IMG/VR virus record: IMGVR_UViG_3300011440_000025
Span: 1 to 54,933 of that record
From: a virus
Direction: 5' to 3' (one strand)
Length of the DNA stretch: 54,933 nucleotides
Shown here: in pieces, positions 23,240 to 33,516 of the stretch
How the letters are laid out: every line of letters starts with the position of its first letter
Position numbering within the stretch: position 1 is the stretch's first letter
The notes under the pieces: generated by a model
Seen by the model: the letters and a program-made list of their open reading frames with translations, nothing else
Database searches by the model: none
What the model was told of the DNA's origin: nothing
Position numbers and translations under genes: made by a program

Positions 23240-23783
23240 GTATATCACGGATGACATAGAGACAGTAGTTATAAAGATGAACTACTACATTAAGAAGATG
23301 CAAGACAAGAAACAGAACGTTCCTTGTAGTGAAGTTTATTTTTTATGTGGTACGGCATCGGAGATTAATGTTCAACTCTTAGATAAGAGCGCAGACTCAA
23401 CGCATAAGTATAGGAAGTATCCGCTTGTTATGCTCAGAACTCCGTCACCAGATTCTATATTGACTGGTATGGTAGATGACTCATTGAATATTGCTATAGT
23501 AAATCAAGCAACAAAGCCTGGATTAAAAACCCATGAGAGAATGGAGCTGGTATTCAAGCCAATTCTTTTTCCTCTCTATGATTTATTTGCTAGGGCAATA
23601 CGCAATGTTGGAATCTTTACTTGGGAAGGAGAGCGTGACAGCTTGCCAGGACAACGCATCATTATTCCTTGTTACGGTAATAGCTTGGAAGGTAGTGCAC
23701 AAAATAAGTTTAGCGATCCATTAGATGCTATTGAGTTAGTAGATTTAAAACTTAATCAAACAATTAATAACTGCATAATATAA
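23229..23783 (+). CDS. Putative tail completion/terminator protein
   Basis: A 184-residue protein of alpha/beta appearance. Position between connector and tail tube, size, and the overall strand-rich C-terminal half (PLDAIELVDLKLNQTINN) fit a tail terminator, but no diagnostic motif is visible. Overlaps the connector gene by 11 bases. Confidence 0.55.
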   Translation: MGYRYITDDIETVVIKMNYYIKKMQDKKQNVPCSEVYFLCGTASEINVQLLDKSADSTHKYRKYPLVMLRTPSPDSILTGMVDDSLNIAIVNQATKPGLKTHERMELVFKPILFPLYDLFARAIRNVGIFTWEGERDSLPGQRIIIPCYGNSLEGSAQNKFSDPLDAIELVDLKLNQTINNCII

Positions 23784-23784
23784 A

Positions 23785-24672
23785 ATGTCATTAAACACTT
23801 GCACAACATTAATTAAAAAGAACATGGGTATTAGCCGGTGCAATAAATTGCCTGGCAAGATCGTAAGTATGATCACTACTCCTGAGTCTTTTGAAATCGA
23901 TGCCGATACGCTAGTTGACCAAGAACTTTTGTTTGCCGCATTGAATGAGGCAATACTTGAGGGGCAGGCAACTCGTATTTACAAATGGCCTGATTTCGTG
24001 AACATGGAGCAGATAAACAAAGAGGCAGCGTATGAAGATACTGCCTATTCGTATTTGCCCATAGATGATGGACAGTACAGATGGAGACCAAGTATTCGTG
24101 AGAATCTTTGTATCCACCGTGCTATGTATACCCATCGTGCGAACAGTGGTAGGATAATCGCAATCGATCATCTTAACCAACTCTTCTTGACTGAAAAGTC
24201 AAACGGAGCAGCGGCCGGATTCAGAATACAAACTTTGAATACGGAGAAACTTTTATTGAACGATGGATCTGTATCCACTAAGTCACCAATCGTTATTGCT
24301 CTTAAGAACAATCTTGAGATTGATAAGACGGGATTGTTAGCGACACTAGATTCTGTAGGTGAACTCTATAGGATTGTGGACGTAGCTATCGAAGTAGTGA
24401 CCGTACTGGCGCAACAGATCGTAGTCATTGTAACAGCAGAATGTGATGGGACAGGTATTGAAGGTTTGGCCCACGCTGACTTTATCCTTAAGGATGCAGC
24501 CGGTGCGGTTCAAACTATTAATGGTTTCTCAGAACAAGGAGATGGACAATATACTCTAGCGAAAACATCTGGCTCTTGGGTCGATGGTACGTTGGAGTTG
24601 AAGCCACCATCCACGCTCTCGTTAACTCCATACGAGTTACCTGAGCCTGTTGATATTGATATACCATCTTAA
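23785..24672 (+). CDS. Major tail (tube) protein with Ig-like C-terminus
   Basis: A 295-residue protein. The N-terminal 200 residues are the probable tube domain; the last 90 (from about VVTVLAQQIVVIVTAECDG) look like an immunoglobulin-like decoration domain with TINGFSEQGDGQYTLAKT. Position immediately before a stem-loop and the tail assembly genes supports the assignment. Head-tail order argues for it more than sequence does. Confidence 0.6.
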   Translation: MSLNTCTTLIKKNMGISRCNKLPGKIVSMITTPESFEIDADTLVDQELLFAALNEAILEGQATRIYKWPDFVNMEQINKEAAYEDTAYSYLPIDDGQYRWRPSIRENLCIHRAMYTHRANSGRIIAIDHLNQLFLTEKSNGAAAGFRIQTLNTEKLLLNDGSVSTKSPIVIALKNNLEIDKTGLLATLDSVGELYRIVDVAIEVVTVLAQQIVVIVTAECDGTGIEGLAHADFILKDAAGAVQTINGFSEQGDGQYTLAKTSGSWVDGTLELKPPSTLSLTPYELPEPVDIDIPS

Positions 24673-24683
24673 ACCTGTAAATT

Positions 24684-24750
24684 AAAAAGGCAGCCGAACA
24701 ACAACTTGTTTCTTGGGTAGTGGTTGGGTTGTATAGTACGCTGCTTTTTT
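24684..24750 (+). terminator. Terminator-like stem with long loop
   Basis: AAAAAGGCAGC (24684-24694) pairs with GCTGCTTTTTT (24740-24750) over 11 positions with one G-T wobble, and the right arm ends in six T. The 45-base loop is long for a simple terminator and may hold a second structure. It follows the tail tube gene and could lower expression of downstream genes. Confidence 0.5.
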
Positions 24751-24760
24751 ATTTTCTATT

Positions 24761-25198
24761 ATGACGTATATTGAAAAAATACAGAACGGTGCTTCGATAA
24801 CGTTGCATCAAATAAATGAAGAGGTGCTTGCTGCAGTTGACGAGAGGGAACCACATATTGTATTACTAAACTTAAAGCAAGTTAATAAGGGAAAAAGATC
24901 AGACGGTAAGGATATTCTACCAAAGTATACACCTGCTACAGTAGCTATTAAAAAGAAAAAGGGACAACCCACAGACAGAGTTACTTTATATGATACAGGA
25001 AGTTTCTACGCAGGATGGCTCATACACTCAGAAGAGTTCCCGATACTCTTTAACAGCGCTGATCCAAAGACTGGTGATCTCGTTAAGAAATATGGGGCAG
25101 CTATCTTTGGACTTGATCGTGAGAGTCAACGAACACTTAATCAAACCTTTCTTAAGGCTGATATACAAAGACGCATCCGCGGTCTATTATACATATAG
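24761..25198 (+). CDS. Tail assembly/completion protein
   Basis: A 145-residue protein with a basic centre (KKKKGQPTD) and the segment VTLYDTGSFYAGWLIHSEEF, reminiscent of HK97 gp10-like or phage virion morphogenesis proteins. The C-terminus is KADIQRRIRGLLYI. It lies between tail tube and tape measure genes, where tail assembly chaperones usually are. The following frame is open across its 3' end, so a frameshifted fusion is possible. Confidence 0.6.
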   Translation: MTYIEKIQNGASITLHQINEEVLAAVDEREPHIVLLNLKQVNKGKRSDGKDILPKYTPATVAIKKKKGQPTDRVTLYDTGSFYAGWLIHSEEFPILFNSADPKTGDLVKKYGAAIFGLDRESQRTLNQTFLKADIQRRIRGLLYI

Positions 25199-25751
25199 CG
25201 ATATAACACTCAAGTTATATATTACTATCTCTGAAACAAATAACTATCTACAGATATGTAAATCTGGTAAGAGCAATTATGATAATTGTCTCGAAGCGTG
25301 GGAAACCATAGTCAAAGAAAACTCTGAGGCAAATGGTGACTACGAATACATGAACTATTTTAATCTCATTAAATCACATAGGAGATTAGTAATAGAACAA
25401 AGTCTAATAACGGCAGCGTTGATTAAATTGCATTTCGCTGTCGATCGTGAACTCGTTTCGTTTGTGAATAAGCGTGGATATAAAATTAGTTTAGTGAATA
25501 CGGCAGAATATGCTGAGAGTCTTGAAGGAGCAATAAGGAAGTTAAAGAATCTCAAGGCTAGGATTACTATGAAGGAGAATGAAATTATAGAATTTCAGAA
25601 GGTTCATAAGAAAGAAGCTGGGACATTCCAGAAGATGATCGCACAACTTACCTACTATAGTAAGGTTGCGATAGCGGATAATATTACTCTTGCTATGTAT
25701 AATGAAATGATGAAGCTAGTTAGGGAACAGTATCAACCTAAAGAAGCATGA
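25092..25751 (+). CDS. Possible tail assembly chaperone; start uncertain
   Basis: The convincing part of this protein begins near 25180 (VYYTYSDITLKLYITISE) and runs to 25751, helical and charged. In-frame ATGs are at 24990 and 25092, both inside the previous gene, and at 25350, which would discard good sequence. I list 25092 as a compromise. The frame is shifted by +1 (equivalently -2) from the upstream gene, so expression as a frameshift fusion, as in the lambda G/GT pair, is a real alternative. Overlaps the next gene by four bases. Confidence 0.5.
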   Translation: MGQLSLDLIVRVNEHLIKPFLRLIYKDASAVYYTYSDITLKLYITISETNNYLQICKSGKSNYDNCLEAWETIVKENSEANGDYEYMNYFNLIKSHRRLVIEQSLITAALIKLHFAVDRELVSFVNKRGYKISLVNTAEYAESLEGAIRKLKNLKARITMKENEIIEFQKVHKKEAGTFQKMIAQLTYYSKVAIADNITLAMYNEMMKLVREQYQPKEA

Positions 25752-25954
25752 AGAATAAAAAGAAAAAGCTGAGTAAAGAAGAAACGATGCGTGGTAAGTT
25801 ACATAACTTTTACGATGTTCATCGTGAGATACCTATTGAAGAACAAGACCCTACTGGAATACATAGAGCATTTAGTAAATTTATGGGTGAGGCATACCAA
25901 AGAAAAATAGCAAAGGCAGCTAAGAATAAATTGAAAGAAGAGAATGGCAAGTGA
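25748..25954 (+). CDS. Small basic protein
   Basis: A 68-residue very basic, helical protein (Lys-rich ends) overlapping both the preceding gene and the tape measure start. No family recognised; position suggests a tail assembly accessory. Confidence 0.6.
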   Translation: MKNKKKKLSKEETMRGKLHNFYDVHREIPIEEQDPTGIHRAFSKFMGEAYQRKIAKAAKNKLKEENGK

Positions 25955-28448
25955 TGGAACCATAAAACGTTCGGATATAATTGAAGAGGCAGCCGTCAAG
26001 GCACCTTATGAATTAGCTCAGAACTATAAGTACTTGGAGAAAGAACTTAATAAATCCTTGAATACGTTCAAGAGTTACGAGACAAAAGTGTCTGGTTCTA
26101 AGAGCACTACTTCACTTACTAAGAATACGAAAGACCTTACAGCAGCTCAAGTTGAACTCGCTAAAATACAGAAACAAATAAGTACTGTTCAAGTCCAGTC
26201 TACTGATCAGGTTATTAAGGCAACGGCTTGGTTAGACAAAAACAAACGAGTATTAAAAGAACGTACTGAACTTGGTAAGCAAGATGCTAAATCGGTAACA
26301 GCAGAAACGGCAAGTTATAAACAACTTGAAGCAGCACTAAAAATAAATACCGATGCATATAAACGCATGAGTGCAGCTGAGCGGGATAATACAGAGGAAG
26401 GTAAAGACTTGGCAACCATAATCAGTAAGCAAAGACAAGAACTAAATGGATTTAAAGAAGCTACTGGAAGTTCAACTGTTACCTTAAAAGATCTTAAGCT
26501 TGAGTTAAAGGCAATACAAAATGAGTTAATAGGATTAGAGGAAGGATCACAAGCGTATATAGTAGCGAGCAAGAAAGCTGGTGAATTAAAAGATCAGATA
26601 GTAGATATTAATGATAACATAAAAGCTAGTTCAGGAGACACGGCATTTGAGAATCTTGGTTCACGTGTGGGTATCTTAGGTGACAAACTTAAGACTGCAG
26701 ATTTCAAAGGGGCAGCGAACCAATTAAATAACATAGCTTCATTGAGTAAGCAAATTACTTTTAAAGAAATGACCAGTGGTATTGGGTCATTCGGTAAAGC
26801 TATCTTCAATGTATTAAAAGCCAATCCTATATTTGCCATAGCGGCTGCGGTGTTAGCGGTTGGCGCTGCTCTCTTTGCCATGAAAGATAAGATTAAAATT
26901 GTCGGCGCAGCCTTTGATGCTATAGGAGATGCTTGGGATTGGCTGGTAGATCAAGGTGGAAAATTAACTGATGCAATTGGTCTTACTACTATAGCGTTTG
27001 ATAAACAGACTGAAGCTATTGTTAAGAATACAACGGCTATTCGTGAAGGAGCGGTACAAGCACTTGAAGATCAAATCAAGTTAGCTAAAGCAGCGGGCGA
27101 ATCTACAGAGCAACTTGAATTAAAAAAGCAACGAGCTATTATTGAAACTACTAGAATTGTTATTGATCGTTTAGAGTTACAAAGAAAGGAAGGAAGTAAA
27201 TTATCTGATGAGCAAGATAAAGAATTAGCTGAGAATAAGAAGTTAAACCATGATGCGCTAATAGAAAAGAAAGTATTAATTATACAAAGCATAACAGATG
27301 CACGTGAAGCAGCAGCTGAAGGAATACAGATTGCAAAGGATGAAGAGGCAGAAAAATTAAAGGTAAGAATAGACGCATCCAATAAAGCATGGGAAGAAAG
27401 GAGAAAGATACTTGAGAAAGAAGCGGATGCATTTAAGTTAGGACTTGCTAAGATACGTGAGATTGCAAATAAAAATACGGATAAGGAAACTGAAGAATCC
27501 AATAAAGCAATTAAGAAAAGATTTGAAGGACTGATTAAAGGTACAGCTGATGCAGCAAAAGAAGTTGAAGATAAATTAAATCTACAAACAGCTAGGGAAA
27601 AGTTTGTATCGGGATGGACAGACGCATTAACTAAAGTTCAAAAGGCTTTAGCTGTATGGGGAAATGCTATAGGAGATTTGTTTGCGTCCATCACTGCTCG
27701 TAGATTACAGAATATAGATACTGAAGAAAGGGCAAGTAATACAGCTAATAAGAAAAGACTACAAGACGAAAAAGACAATCTTGCTAAATCTTTAGATAAT
27801 GAAAAGCTAACACAAGAACAGCGTGATCAACTTAAAGTAGAAAGCGATGTACGAGTGCGGTTACTTGAGGCACAACAAGAACGTAGGCAATTAGATTTTG
27901 AAGCAAGACGCCGAAAGGAGTTACGTAAGCAAGCGATATTTGAAAAAGCGTTGGCAGTAACTCAAGCAATTATTGCTGGAGCCGTTGCTGTTATATCTCA
28001 ACTTAAAGTTGTTGGTGCTGGTATAGGTTTAGCTATAGCAGTTGGAGCGTTAGCAGCAGTTAAAGTAGGAGCAATATTAGCAGCACCAATTCCAGCAGCA
28101 GCAAAAGGTATAAGGAACTTCTTTGGTGGTAAGATACTTGCCGGTGAGGAAGGTCCAGAGTTAGCACATCAACCTGGGAAGGGATGGTCGTTGTTAACTG
28201 AACCGTCTATATACGATATGAAAAAGGGAACCAACATTTATTCACATAAGGAAACTATGAGGATGCTAGCTACTGGATCTTTCAAAGCTAGTAGCAATTC
28301 GGATCGTCAAGGCTTCGATAATAAAGGAATCAAGTATGAACTGCGTGGAATAAAGAAAGCAATACAAGGACAACGTATACCAACGAGAGATGGATATATA
28401 GAGAATGGTACACGAGTTAAATACTTGAACAGTTTAAGGAATAGATGA
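25944..28448 (+). CDS. Tape measure protein
   Basis: An 834-residue tail length ruler. Long helical, coiled-coil stretches occupy most of the chain, with two hydrophobic segments (around residues 288-312, NPIFAIAAAVLAVGAALFAM, and about 675-710, rich in Ala, Gly, Val and Ile). The C-terminal domain FFGGKILAGEEGPELAHQPG is the short glycine-rich cap typical of tape measures. At about 0.15 nm per residue the tail would be near 125 nm, which is an estimate. Confidence 0.9.
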   Translation: MASDGTIKRSDIIEEAAVKAPYELAQNYKYLEKELNKSLNTFKSYETKVSGSKSTTSLTKNTKDLTAAQVELAKIQKQISTVQVQSTDQVIKATAWLDKNKRVLKERTELGKQDAKSVTAETASYKQLEAALKINTDAYKRMSAAERDNTEEGKDLATIISKQRQELNGFKEATGSSTVTLKDLKLELKAIQNELIGLEEGSQAYIVASKKAGELKDQIVDINDNIKASSGDTAFENLGSRVGILGDKLKTADFKGAANQLNNIASLSKQITFKEMTSGIGSFGKAIFNVLKANPIFAIAAAVLAVGAALFAMKDKIKIVGAAFDAIGDAWDWLVDQGGKLTDAIGLTTIAFDKQTEAIVKNTTAIREGAVQALEDQIKLAKAAGESTEQLELKKQRAIIETTRIVIDRLELQRKEGSKLSDEQDKELAENKKLNHDALIEKKVLIIQSITDAREAAAEGIQIAKDEEAEKLKVRIDASNKAWEERRKILEKEADAFKLGLAKIREIANKNTDKETEESNKAIKKRFEGLIKGTADAAKEVEDKLNLQTAREKFVSGWTDALTKVQKALAVWGNAIGDLFASITARRLQNIDTEERASNTANKKRLQDEKDNLAKSLDNEKLTQEQRDQLKVESDVRVRLLEAQQERRQLDFEARRRKELRKQAIFEKALAVTQAIIAGAVAVISQLKVVGAGIGLAIAVGALAAVKVGAILAAPIPAAAKGIRNFFGGKILAGEEGPELAHQPGKGWSLLTEPSIYDMKKGTNIYSHKETMRMLATGSFKASSNSDRQGFDNKGIKYELRGIKKAIQGQRIPTRDGYIENGTRVKYLNSLRNR

Positions 28449-31042
28449 CCGGCCACGCAGATAAATATTATCTACTAAGTAACGATACAGGCGAGAGTCT
28501 GATGCTTGATAATGCACCAGTAGGATGGGATGCAACTCGTTTTAATATATTAAGAGATGCGATTTATCTTGGTGTTATAAAAACAATTAGCGTTGAATTT
28601 AATTTTGTAGGAGAGGGATTTGACTTTCTTCAAAGGCACCGTCTATTATATGGGATGGATGCAAGTATTTTATTTCGTGTCTATAGAAAAAATGTATACT
28701 TGGTTGGTGGTAAAGTTAACTTTGAAAACTTCTATGAAGATAGGAAGTTCAATAAGTTCCGAGTTGATATTGTACAAGGAACGTTCCATCAAAAGTTTAC
28801 TAACAATGAAGATGTAAGATTAAATATTCTTAATGATATATCACTTGATCGTTTAGGTATCACACCAGCTGAATTAAGGTTGGCTACATTTAGAGGTAAG
28901 GAGATTCAATATGTATCAACAGGGCTAAGAGAAAATTCGGATGTTGTATATAATTACCACCATACTATTCCATTTTTCTTTGATGTTAATGGTAACCCTG
29001 GAGTACAGCAACCATCATCTATACAGGCAGACTTTAATCCAGATGAAGGAGCAGGTACTTTAATTCCTAACCTTGCACCTATACTACCAAAGGATATAAG
29101 GAATGATCCAGCTGGGCACCTCTATAAAAATACTTTAAACTCTCCTCAGACTTTAACTATTGATTATGATATAGTAGGCAATGCGAATTATGTAGGTAGT
29201 GTTCCAGGCTTTGATGATTGGGAGTTTGATCAGATATGGCCAGAGCGCAGAATAAGATTAGTGCACGTTGATTCAGTAGGAACAGTTAAAGCAACTTTAT
29301 TTGAATCGGTGGTGCAGGGCTTTAAAGAATTTGGTAACTCTCCTTATGGATGCTATGGACCATTTGCATATTCAAGTATAATTATTGTTACACTTCAACC
29401 AGGAGAAAGACTTTTCTTTTTAAATGAACAAACAATACTTAACATAGTTGATGGTAATATTCTTGTACCATCTGGTACATTATCCGCGGACAGTCCTATG
29501 GATAATATATTTAAAGTGGACTATACCTATAGCGTATTAAGAATATCCATTACTCAACCAAGTACTATATTAGACGATCAACATTCTGTTATTCTACCAC
29601 ACGAAATATTTCAAACGCTTATATCACAAATTAATGGAGGCAGGTTTATATCAAATTATTTCGGTCGTTTAGATTTAGGATATTATGAAGATGGAGAAGG
29701 AGCATACATTGCGATCACTACAGGTGAGATACTACGTGGCATTGATCCAACTACTGTCCAGGTCAATACTTCATTTAGAGATGCATTCAAAAGCTACAAT
29801 GCGATTCGGTGTTTGGGTGCAATTATTGGAGAGGACTATATTAGGATTGAGCCGTTGGATGATTTATTTAATTACGAAATTGCTGCGGACATAGGAGAGG
29901 TAAGAGAGTTTGCTATTACTCCAGCAAAAGATTTTATATTCAATTCTATTAAGGCTGGATTCCCTAACAATGAATACGAACAAGAAAACGGACGTGATGA
30001 ATTTAATACTACCTATCAATATACGAATGGGTTTCAATCTGTTAAACGTGAACTTGATTTAGTTAGCGTATATAATGGGGATGGATATGGAATAGAGTTT
30101 GCAAGACGAGCAAACATAATGTTCACTGGAACAGCCGACTCAAGATATGATGCAAAGATATTTTTAATCTGTCTTAAGCTAGATGATGAAGGAGAGTTGG
30201 TTACTAAAAGAGATGAGGACGTATTATCTGTATCTGGAATTTTTAGTCCAACGACAGCGTATAATTTGGATATCGCAGTAGGACAAAATATGTTAAGGTG
30301 GAAACGCTACCTTAACATTCCATTATATAGAAAGGCAGAACGTAAATTATTTTTTCAAGGCAAGGATAAGAAATCATCTATGCAACTTGTTACTGACTTA
30401 GGTATCAGTAATGATGGTCAAGATATATCCTTAGGTGGATCATATTATTTTCTTCCTGAGGAAAGGAGATTTCAATGCCCTATACATATAGATATTTTAT
30501 TTCAGATACTTGCTAATCCATTAGGGTTAGTTAAGTATACATATAAAGATGAAACGTTTTATGATTTAATCTACGAGCTAGATAGCGAAGTTGAAAAGGC
30601 AGCAACACAATGGAGAGTACTTGGAACTAAAGCAAGTCCTATTGAAGAAACAGATGAACCTACTTATCCTACTGGACCGATCTTAAAGTATGGTTCAAGG
30701 TTAGCGGATTATGTGAAGTATAATATTGATGAGGAAGGTTTTGTATTATATGCTGGTGGTAGCGCAGATGATGGTAGTATTCCTATAGGGGAATTATTGT
30801 TTAGGGGATTTGTTCCAACCATTACCATAGCCAATACGGTGAACATTACGCCTAGCGTTGGAGTTGGATTATTTACTGGCTATGCTCCTAGTGTATTTGG
30901 TGCAGGTGGAGTAGGGGTTGCGTTGTGGACTGGACTTGCTCCTACTGTAGTAATAGACGTACCTGGAGGTGAAGGGTTAGCAACATTAGGTGGAGATTTC
31001 TTACAAACATTAGATGACGAATATATTATAGAATTACCATGA
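28445..31042 (+). CDS. Baseplate/distal tail protein with GFAPTV-type repeats
   Basis: An 865-residue structural protein directly after the tape measure, where distal tail and tail-associated proteins lie. The N-terminus (residues 1-140) looks like a ring-forming beta domain with KVNFENFYEDRKFNK. The last 75 residues contain two or three repeats of the type NITPSVGVGLFTGYAPSV, the same unit that is repeated many times in the protein at 39761. Overlaps both neighbours by four bases. Confidence 0.7.
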   Translation: MTGHADKYYLLSNDTGESLMLDNAPVGWDATRFNILRDAIYLGVIKTISVEFNFVGEGFDFLQRHRLLYGMDASILFRVYRKNVYLVGGKVNFENFYEDRKFNKFRVDIVQGTFHQKFTNNEDVRLNILNDISLDRLGITPAELRLATFRGKEIQYVSTGLRENSDVVYNYHHTIPFFFDVNGNPGVQQPSSIQADFNPDEGAGTLIPNLAPILPKDIRNDPAGHLYKNTLNSPQTLTIDYDIVGNANYVGSVPGFDDWEFDQIWPERRIRLVHVDSVGTVKATLFESVVQGFKEFGNSPYGCYGPFAYSSIIIVTLQPGERLFFLNEQTILNIVDGNILVPSGTLSADSPMDNIFKVDYTYSVLRISITQPSTILDDQHSVILPHEIFQTLISQINGGRFISNYFGRLDLGYYEDGEGAYIAITTGEILRGIDPTTVQVNTSFRDAFKSYNAIRCLGAIIGEDYIRIEPLDDLFNYEIAADIGEVREFAITPAKDFIFNSIKAGFPNNEYEQENGRDEFNTTYQYTNGFQSVKRELDLVSVYNGDGYGIEFARRANIMFTGTADSRYDAKIFLICLKLDDEGELVTKRDEDVLSVSGIFSPTTAYNLDIAVGQNMLRWKRYLNIPLYRKAERKLFFQGKDKKSSMQLVTDLGISNDGQDISLGGSYYFLPEERRFQCPIHIDILFQILANPLGLVKYTYKDETFYDLIYELDSEVEKAATQWRVLGTKASPIEETDEPTYPTGPILKYGSRLADYVKYNIDEEGFVLYAGGSADDGSIPIGELLFRGFVPTITIANTVNITPSVGVGLFTGYAPSVFGAGGVGVALWTGLAPTVVIDVPGGEGLATLGGDFLQTLDDEYIIELP

Positions 31043-33072
31043 CAGCAGTATCTTTTTTAGTTGAGTATGCAGTAGCGAACGTTCTTAAGTTTACACTTGA
31101 CGGTGTAGATACAAGTCAACGTGCGAACTTTGATCAACGCAGGGTCGCTGATTCATTGGCTGCAACTGTTAATAGACAGCAAGAATTTTCTTTACCATTT
31201 GAGAACAATGATCCATTGAAGATACAATTCCTTACCAACTATTCTTATAAGAGAGTTAGGATAATAGATTGTGATGGATTGCAATATGATCCTACTACTG
31301 GATTTCAAAATGCTTTCTACTATACGCCGACTATAATTCATAGCTATACTAATTTATATTATAGAGCGGATTGCAAATTCTCCTCTATAAATGGTAAGAT
31401 GTTTATTTACTTTGAGTCGGGTAATGAATATAGCACTTCGGATTTTACAACCCCTACTGGACAAATTGCACTTGAAGGTAGGCTACCTGCGATCAATGCA
31501 GCAATAGGAGATACAATCAGATATAGACTTGAAGGAGGTGACTTTGCCGATACAATAATTGCGTCTATCGCATGGGATCCAACGTTGCAAGCACAAGGAT
31601 ATTTGACGGATGTGGATATGGTATTATTGTCTCCAGTAATAGGAGTAGTTGAAGTTATATACGATGAAAAAGAAGCAGACCTATACGAGCAAGAAATTGA
31701 TTTAAGTAATTTACTTGAAGGACATTATAGAATAGTAGTAGAGTTGGGATTGGTATCTGCTCTTCGAATATACACTAGCGAAAAAATATTTGTTAAGGAA
31801 GTCCATGAAGATAGTTTGGCAATTGATTATTCGCATCTTGGAACTTATAATGATGCAGACCTTTGGAATTACCTATATGAAAATGGGTGGCAAAATAGAA
31901 TACGCTTGGCGATGGACTTCTATAAAGTTACACCAGCTGGTGAAGTGGAAGCGGATGTGAATGATTCAGGAGTTCAACGTTTGTTAAGAGCAGTACCATT
32001 TAGACAATTAACTTTAGCAGCATATAATTTACCTGATTGGGTAATAGACAAACTAGGCGTAATTTTTAGTCACGATACAAAGATCATTAATGAATACGAG
32101 TGGGAGATTGAAAATCTAGGAGCAGTAGAGAATGTGGAGATGGCTAACGTTGGTACCTTCACCATTAATCTTAGACAGAAAAATGATAGAACAAAACGCT
32201 CAGATATATTTAGTGAGGAGTTAACAGCATACTTTGAACCAGCTTCGTATTCTCCTATAGCATATGGTGGAGGTAGTCCATTGGTATCCACATTTCATAC
32301 TAATAGCGGTGGAGACTTTTATTTTGTTTCATTACCGAGTTGGATATCTGCGGACGTAGCTGTATTTCAAGATGGAGATGTAGTTACCTTTACTATTTCT
32401 GCCAACGCTACATACTTTGAAAGGAGTATAACATTAACAGCGATCAGTGATGCGTTTGATGGATTAACTGCTACTATAGAATTTGAACAAGAGTATGATA
32501 CGAGCGTTCCATTATTTATAGATGTGGATCAAGACCCAGTTCAGATAGCAGGACTTGCTGGTTCAAACATTGTAATTAATGTAAGTAGTAGTGGAGATTA
32601 TGATATAACATATAGCGGTTCCCATACCTTTACTGCTGTTAAAGAAAACGGATTTACACAAGTAAGAATAAGTGAGCCTACAGAAAATGTTGGTCCGGGT
32701 AATCGTACTGGTATTGTTAAACTCGCATTGCAAGCAAACCCATCTATATTTGTTGAGATAGATGTGGAACAATTATTAACAGAAGTATTACTTGGGTTAT
32801 TACAAATTACACCGTCATCTCTTATATATCCAGATAATGGTGGAACACAGTATGTAGATATAGACGCATTAGTTGATTGCCAATGGCAGGCTAACAGTAG
32901 TCAGACTTGGTGTATAGTAAATACCGATGTGCATGTTGGTCCTTATCTTAATTTCAATGTTTTCTTAAACGGTCGTGACCTATATGTATTTGCACCAAGA
33001 TTTGCAGTAGTAACATTGGTAAATATTTTGAATCCATCTAATACTTTAATTATTAACGTTCAACAAAACTAA
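31039..33072 (+). CDS. BACON-domain tail protein
   Basis: A 677-residue tail protein. After an N-terminal beta domain and a central helical region, the C-terminal half has BACON-like Ig domains. One has SLPSWISADVAV, VTFTISANATYFERS and IEFEQEYD (about 425-490). The last (about 590-677) has ITPSSLIYPDNGGTQYVDI, then TWCIVNTD, and ends INVQQN. BACON domains are thought to bind mucin or cell-surface glycans and occur in crAss-like phage tails. Likely an adhesion device at the tail tip. Confidence 0.75.
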   Translation: MTAVSFLVEYAVANVLKFTLDGVDTSQRANFDQRRVADSLAATVNRQQEFSLPFENNDPLKIQFLTNYSYKRVRIIDCDGLQYDPTTGFQNAFYYTPTIIHSYTNLYYRADCKFSSINGKMFIYFESGNEYSTSDFTTPTGQIALEGRLPAINAAIGDTIRYRLEGGDFADTIIASIAWDPTLQAQGYLTDVDMVLLSPVIGVVEVIYDEKEADLYEQEIDLSNLLEGHYRIVVELGLVSALRIYTSEKIFVKEVHEDSLAIDYSHLGTYNDADLWNYLYENGWQNRIRLAMDFYKVTPAGEVEADVNDSGVQRLLRAVPFRQLTLAAYNLPDWVIDKLGVIFSHDTKIINEYEWEIENLGAVENVEMANVGTFTINLRQKNDRTKRSDIFSEELTAYFEPASYSPIAYGGGSPLVSTFHTNSGGDFYFVSLPSWISADVAVFQDGDVVTFTISANATYFERSITLTAISDAFDGLTATIEFEQEYDTSVPLFIDVDQDPVQIAGLAGSNIVINVSSSGDYDITYSGSHTFTAVKENGFTQVRISEPTENVGPGNRTGIVKLALQANPSIFVEIDVEQLLTEVLLGLLQITPSSLIYPDNGGTQYVDIDALVDCQWQANSSQTWCIVNTDVHVGPYLNFNVFLNGRDLYVFAPRFAVVTLVNILNPSNTLIINVQQN

Positions 33073-33504
33073 ATGAGCATGACATTACAAGACTTACAAT
33101 TAGATAGTTTAACCAACCCTCTTTTATTAGAGGTGGTTTTTGCCTCTGTTATAGGAGCGTTGTTACACGTATTTATAAAAGCAAGGGATTTAAAACTAAC
33201 TACAACAAAACACAATATTGAATTTAAGTTCAGAGAATATTTTGTTGGAGATTGGTTGAGCCATATTATATCCGTGTTAGTAATTATGTTATATGTTTTA
33301 TTTATTAATAGGAGATTAGATCATATAACTGTAAACTTATATGAAGCCTTGTTAGCTACGTCAGCTACTGTAGGATATTCAGGTGATCATTTAGCAAGTA
33401 AATTTTTCTCAGCTACTACTAAGAAAATTGAATCCGCTATAGATTATAAAACAAGTTTAGCTGATAAGGCAAGTGGAACAACGGACGCACCTACACCAAA
33501 ATAA
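33073..33504 (+). CDS. Membrane protein, holin candidate
   Basis: A 143-residue protein with about three hydrophobic segments (residues 18-35, 60-79 and 86-105) and a hydrophilic Ala/Thr/Pro tail. It starts immediately after the BACON protein stop. Membrane topology and size fit a holin, but its place within the tail genes, away from the probable lysis cluster at 44092, leaves this open. Confidence 0.55.
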   Translation: MSMTLQDLQLDSLTNPLLLEVVFASVIGALLHVFIKARDLKLTTTKHNIEFKFREYFVGDWLSHIISVLVIMLYVLFINRRLDHITVNLYEALLATSATVGYSGDHLASKFFSATTKKIESAIDYKTSLADKASGTTDAPTPK

Positions 33505-33516
33505 ATTTTAAATAAA

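Noticed and set aside
22924-25215. Shared YYxYSDITxK string in the 22718 and 25092 proteins
   Set aside because: The ten-residue match is not accompanied by similarity on either side; probably chance or a very short local motif.
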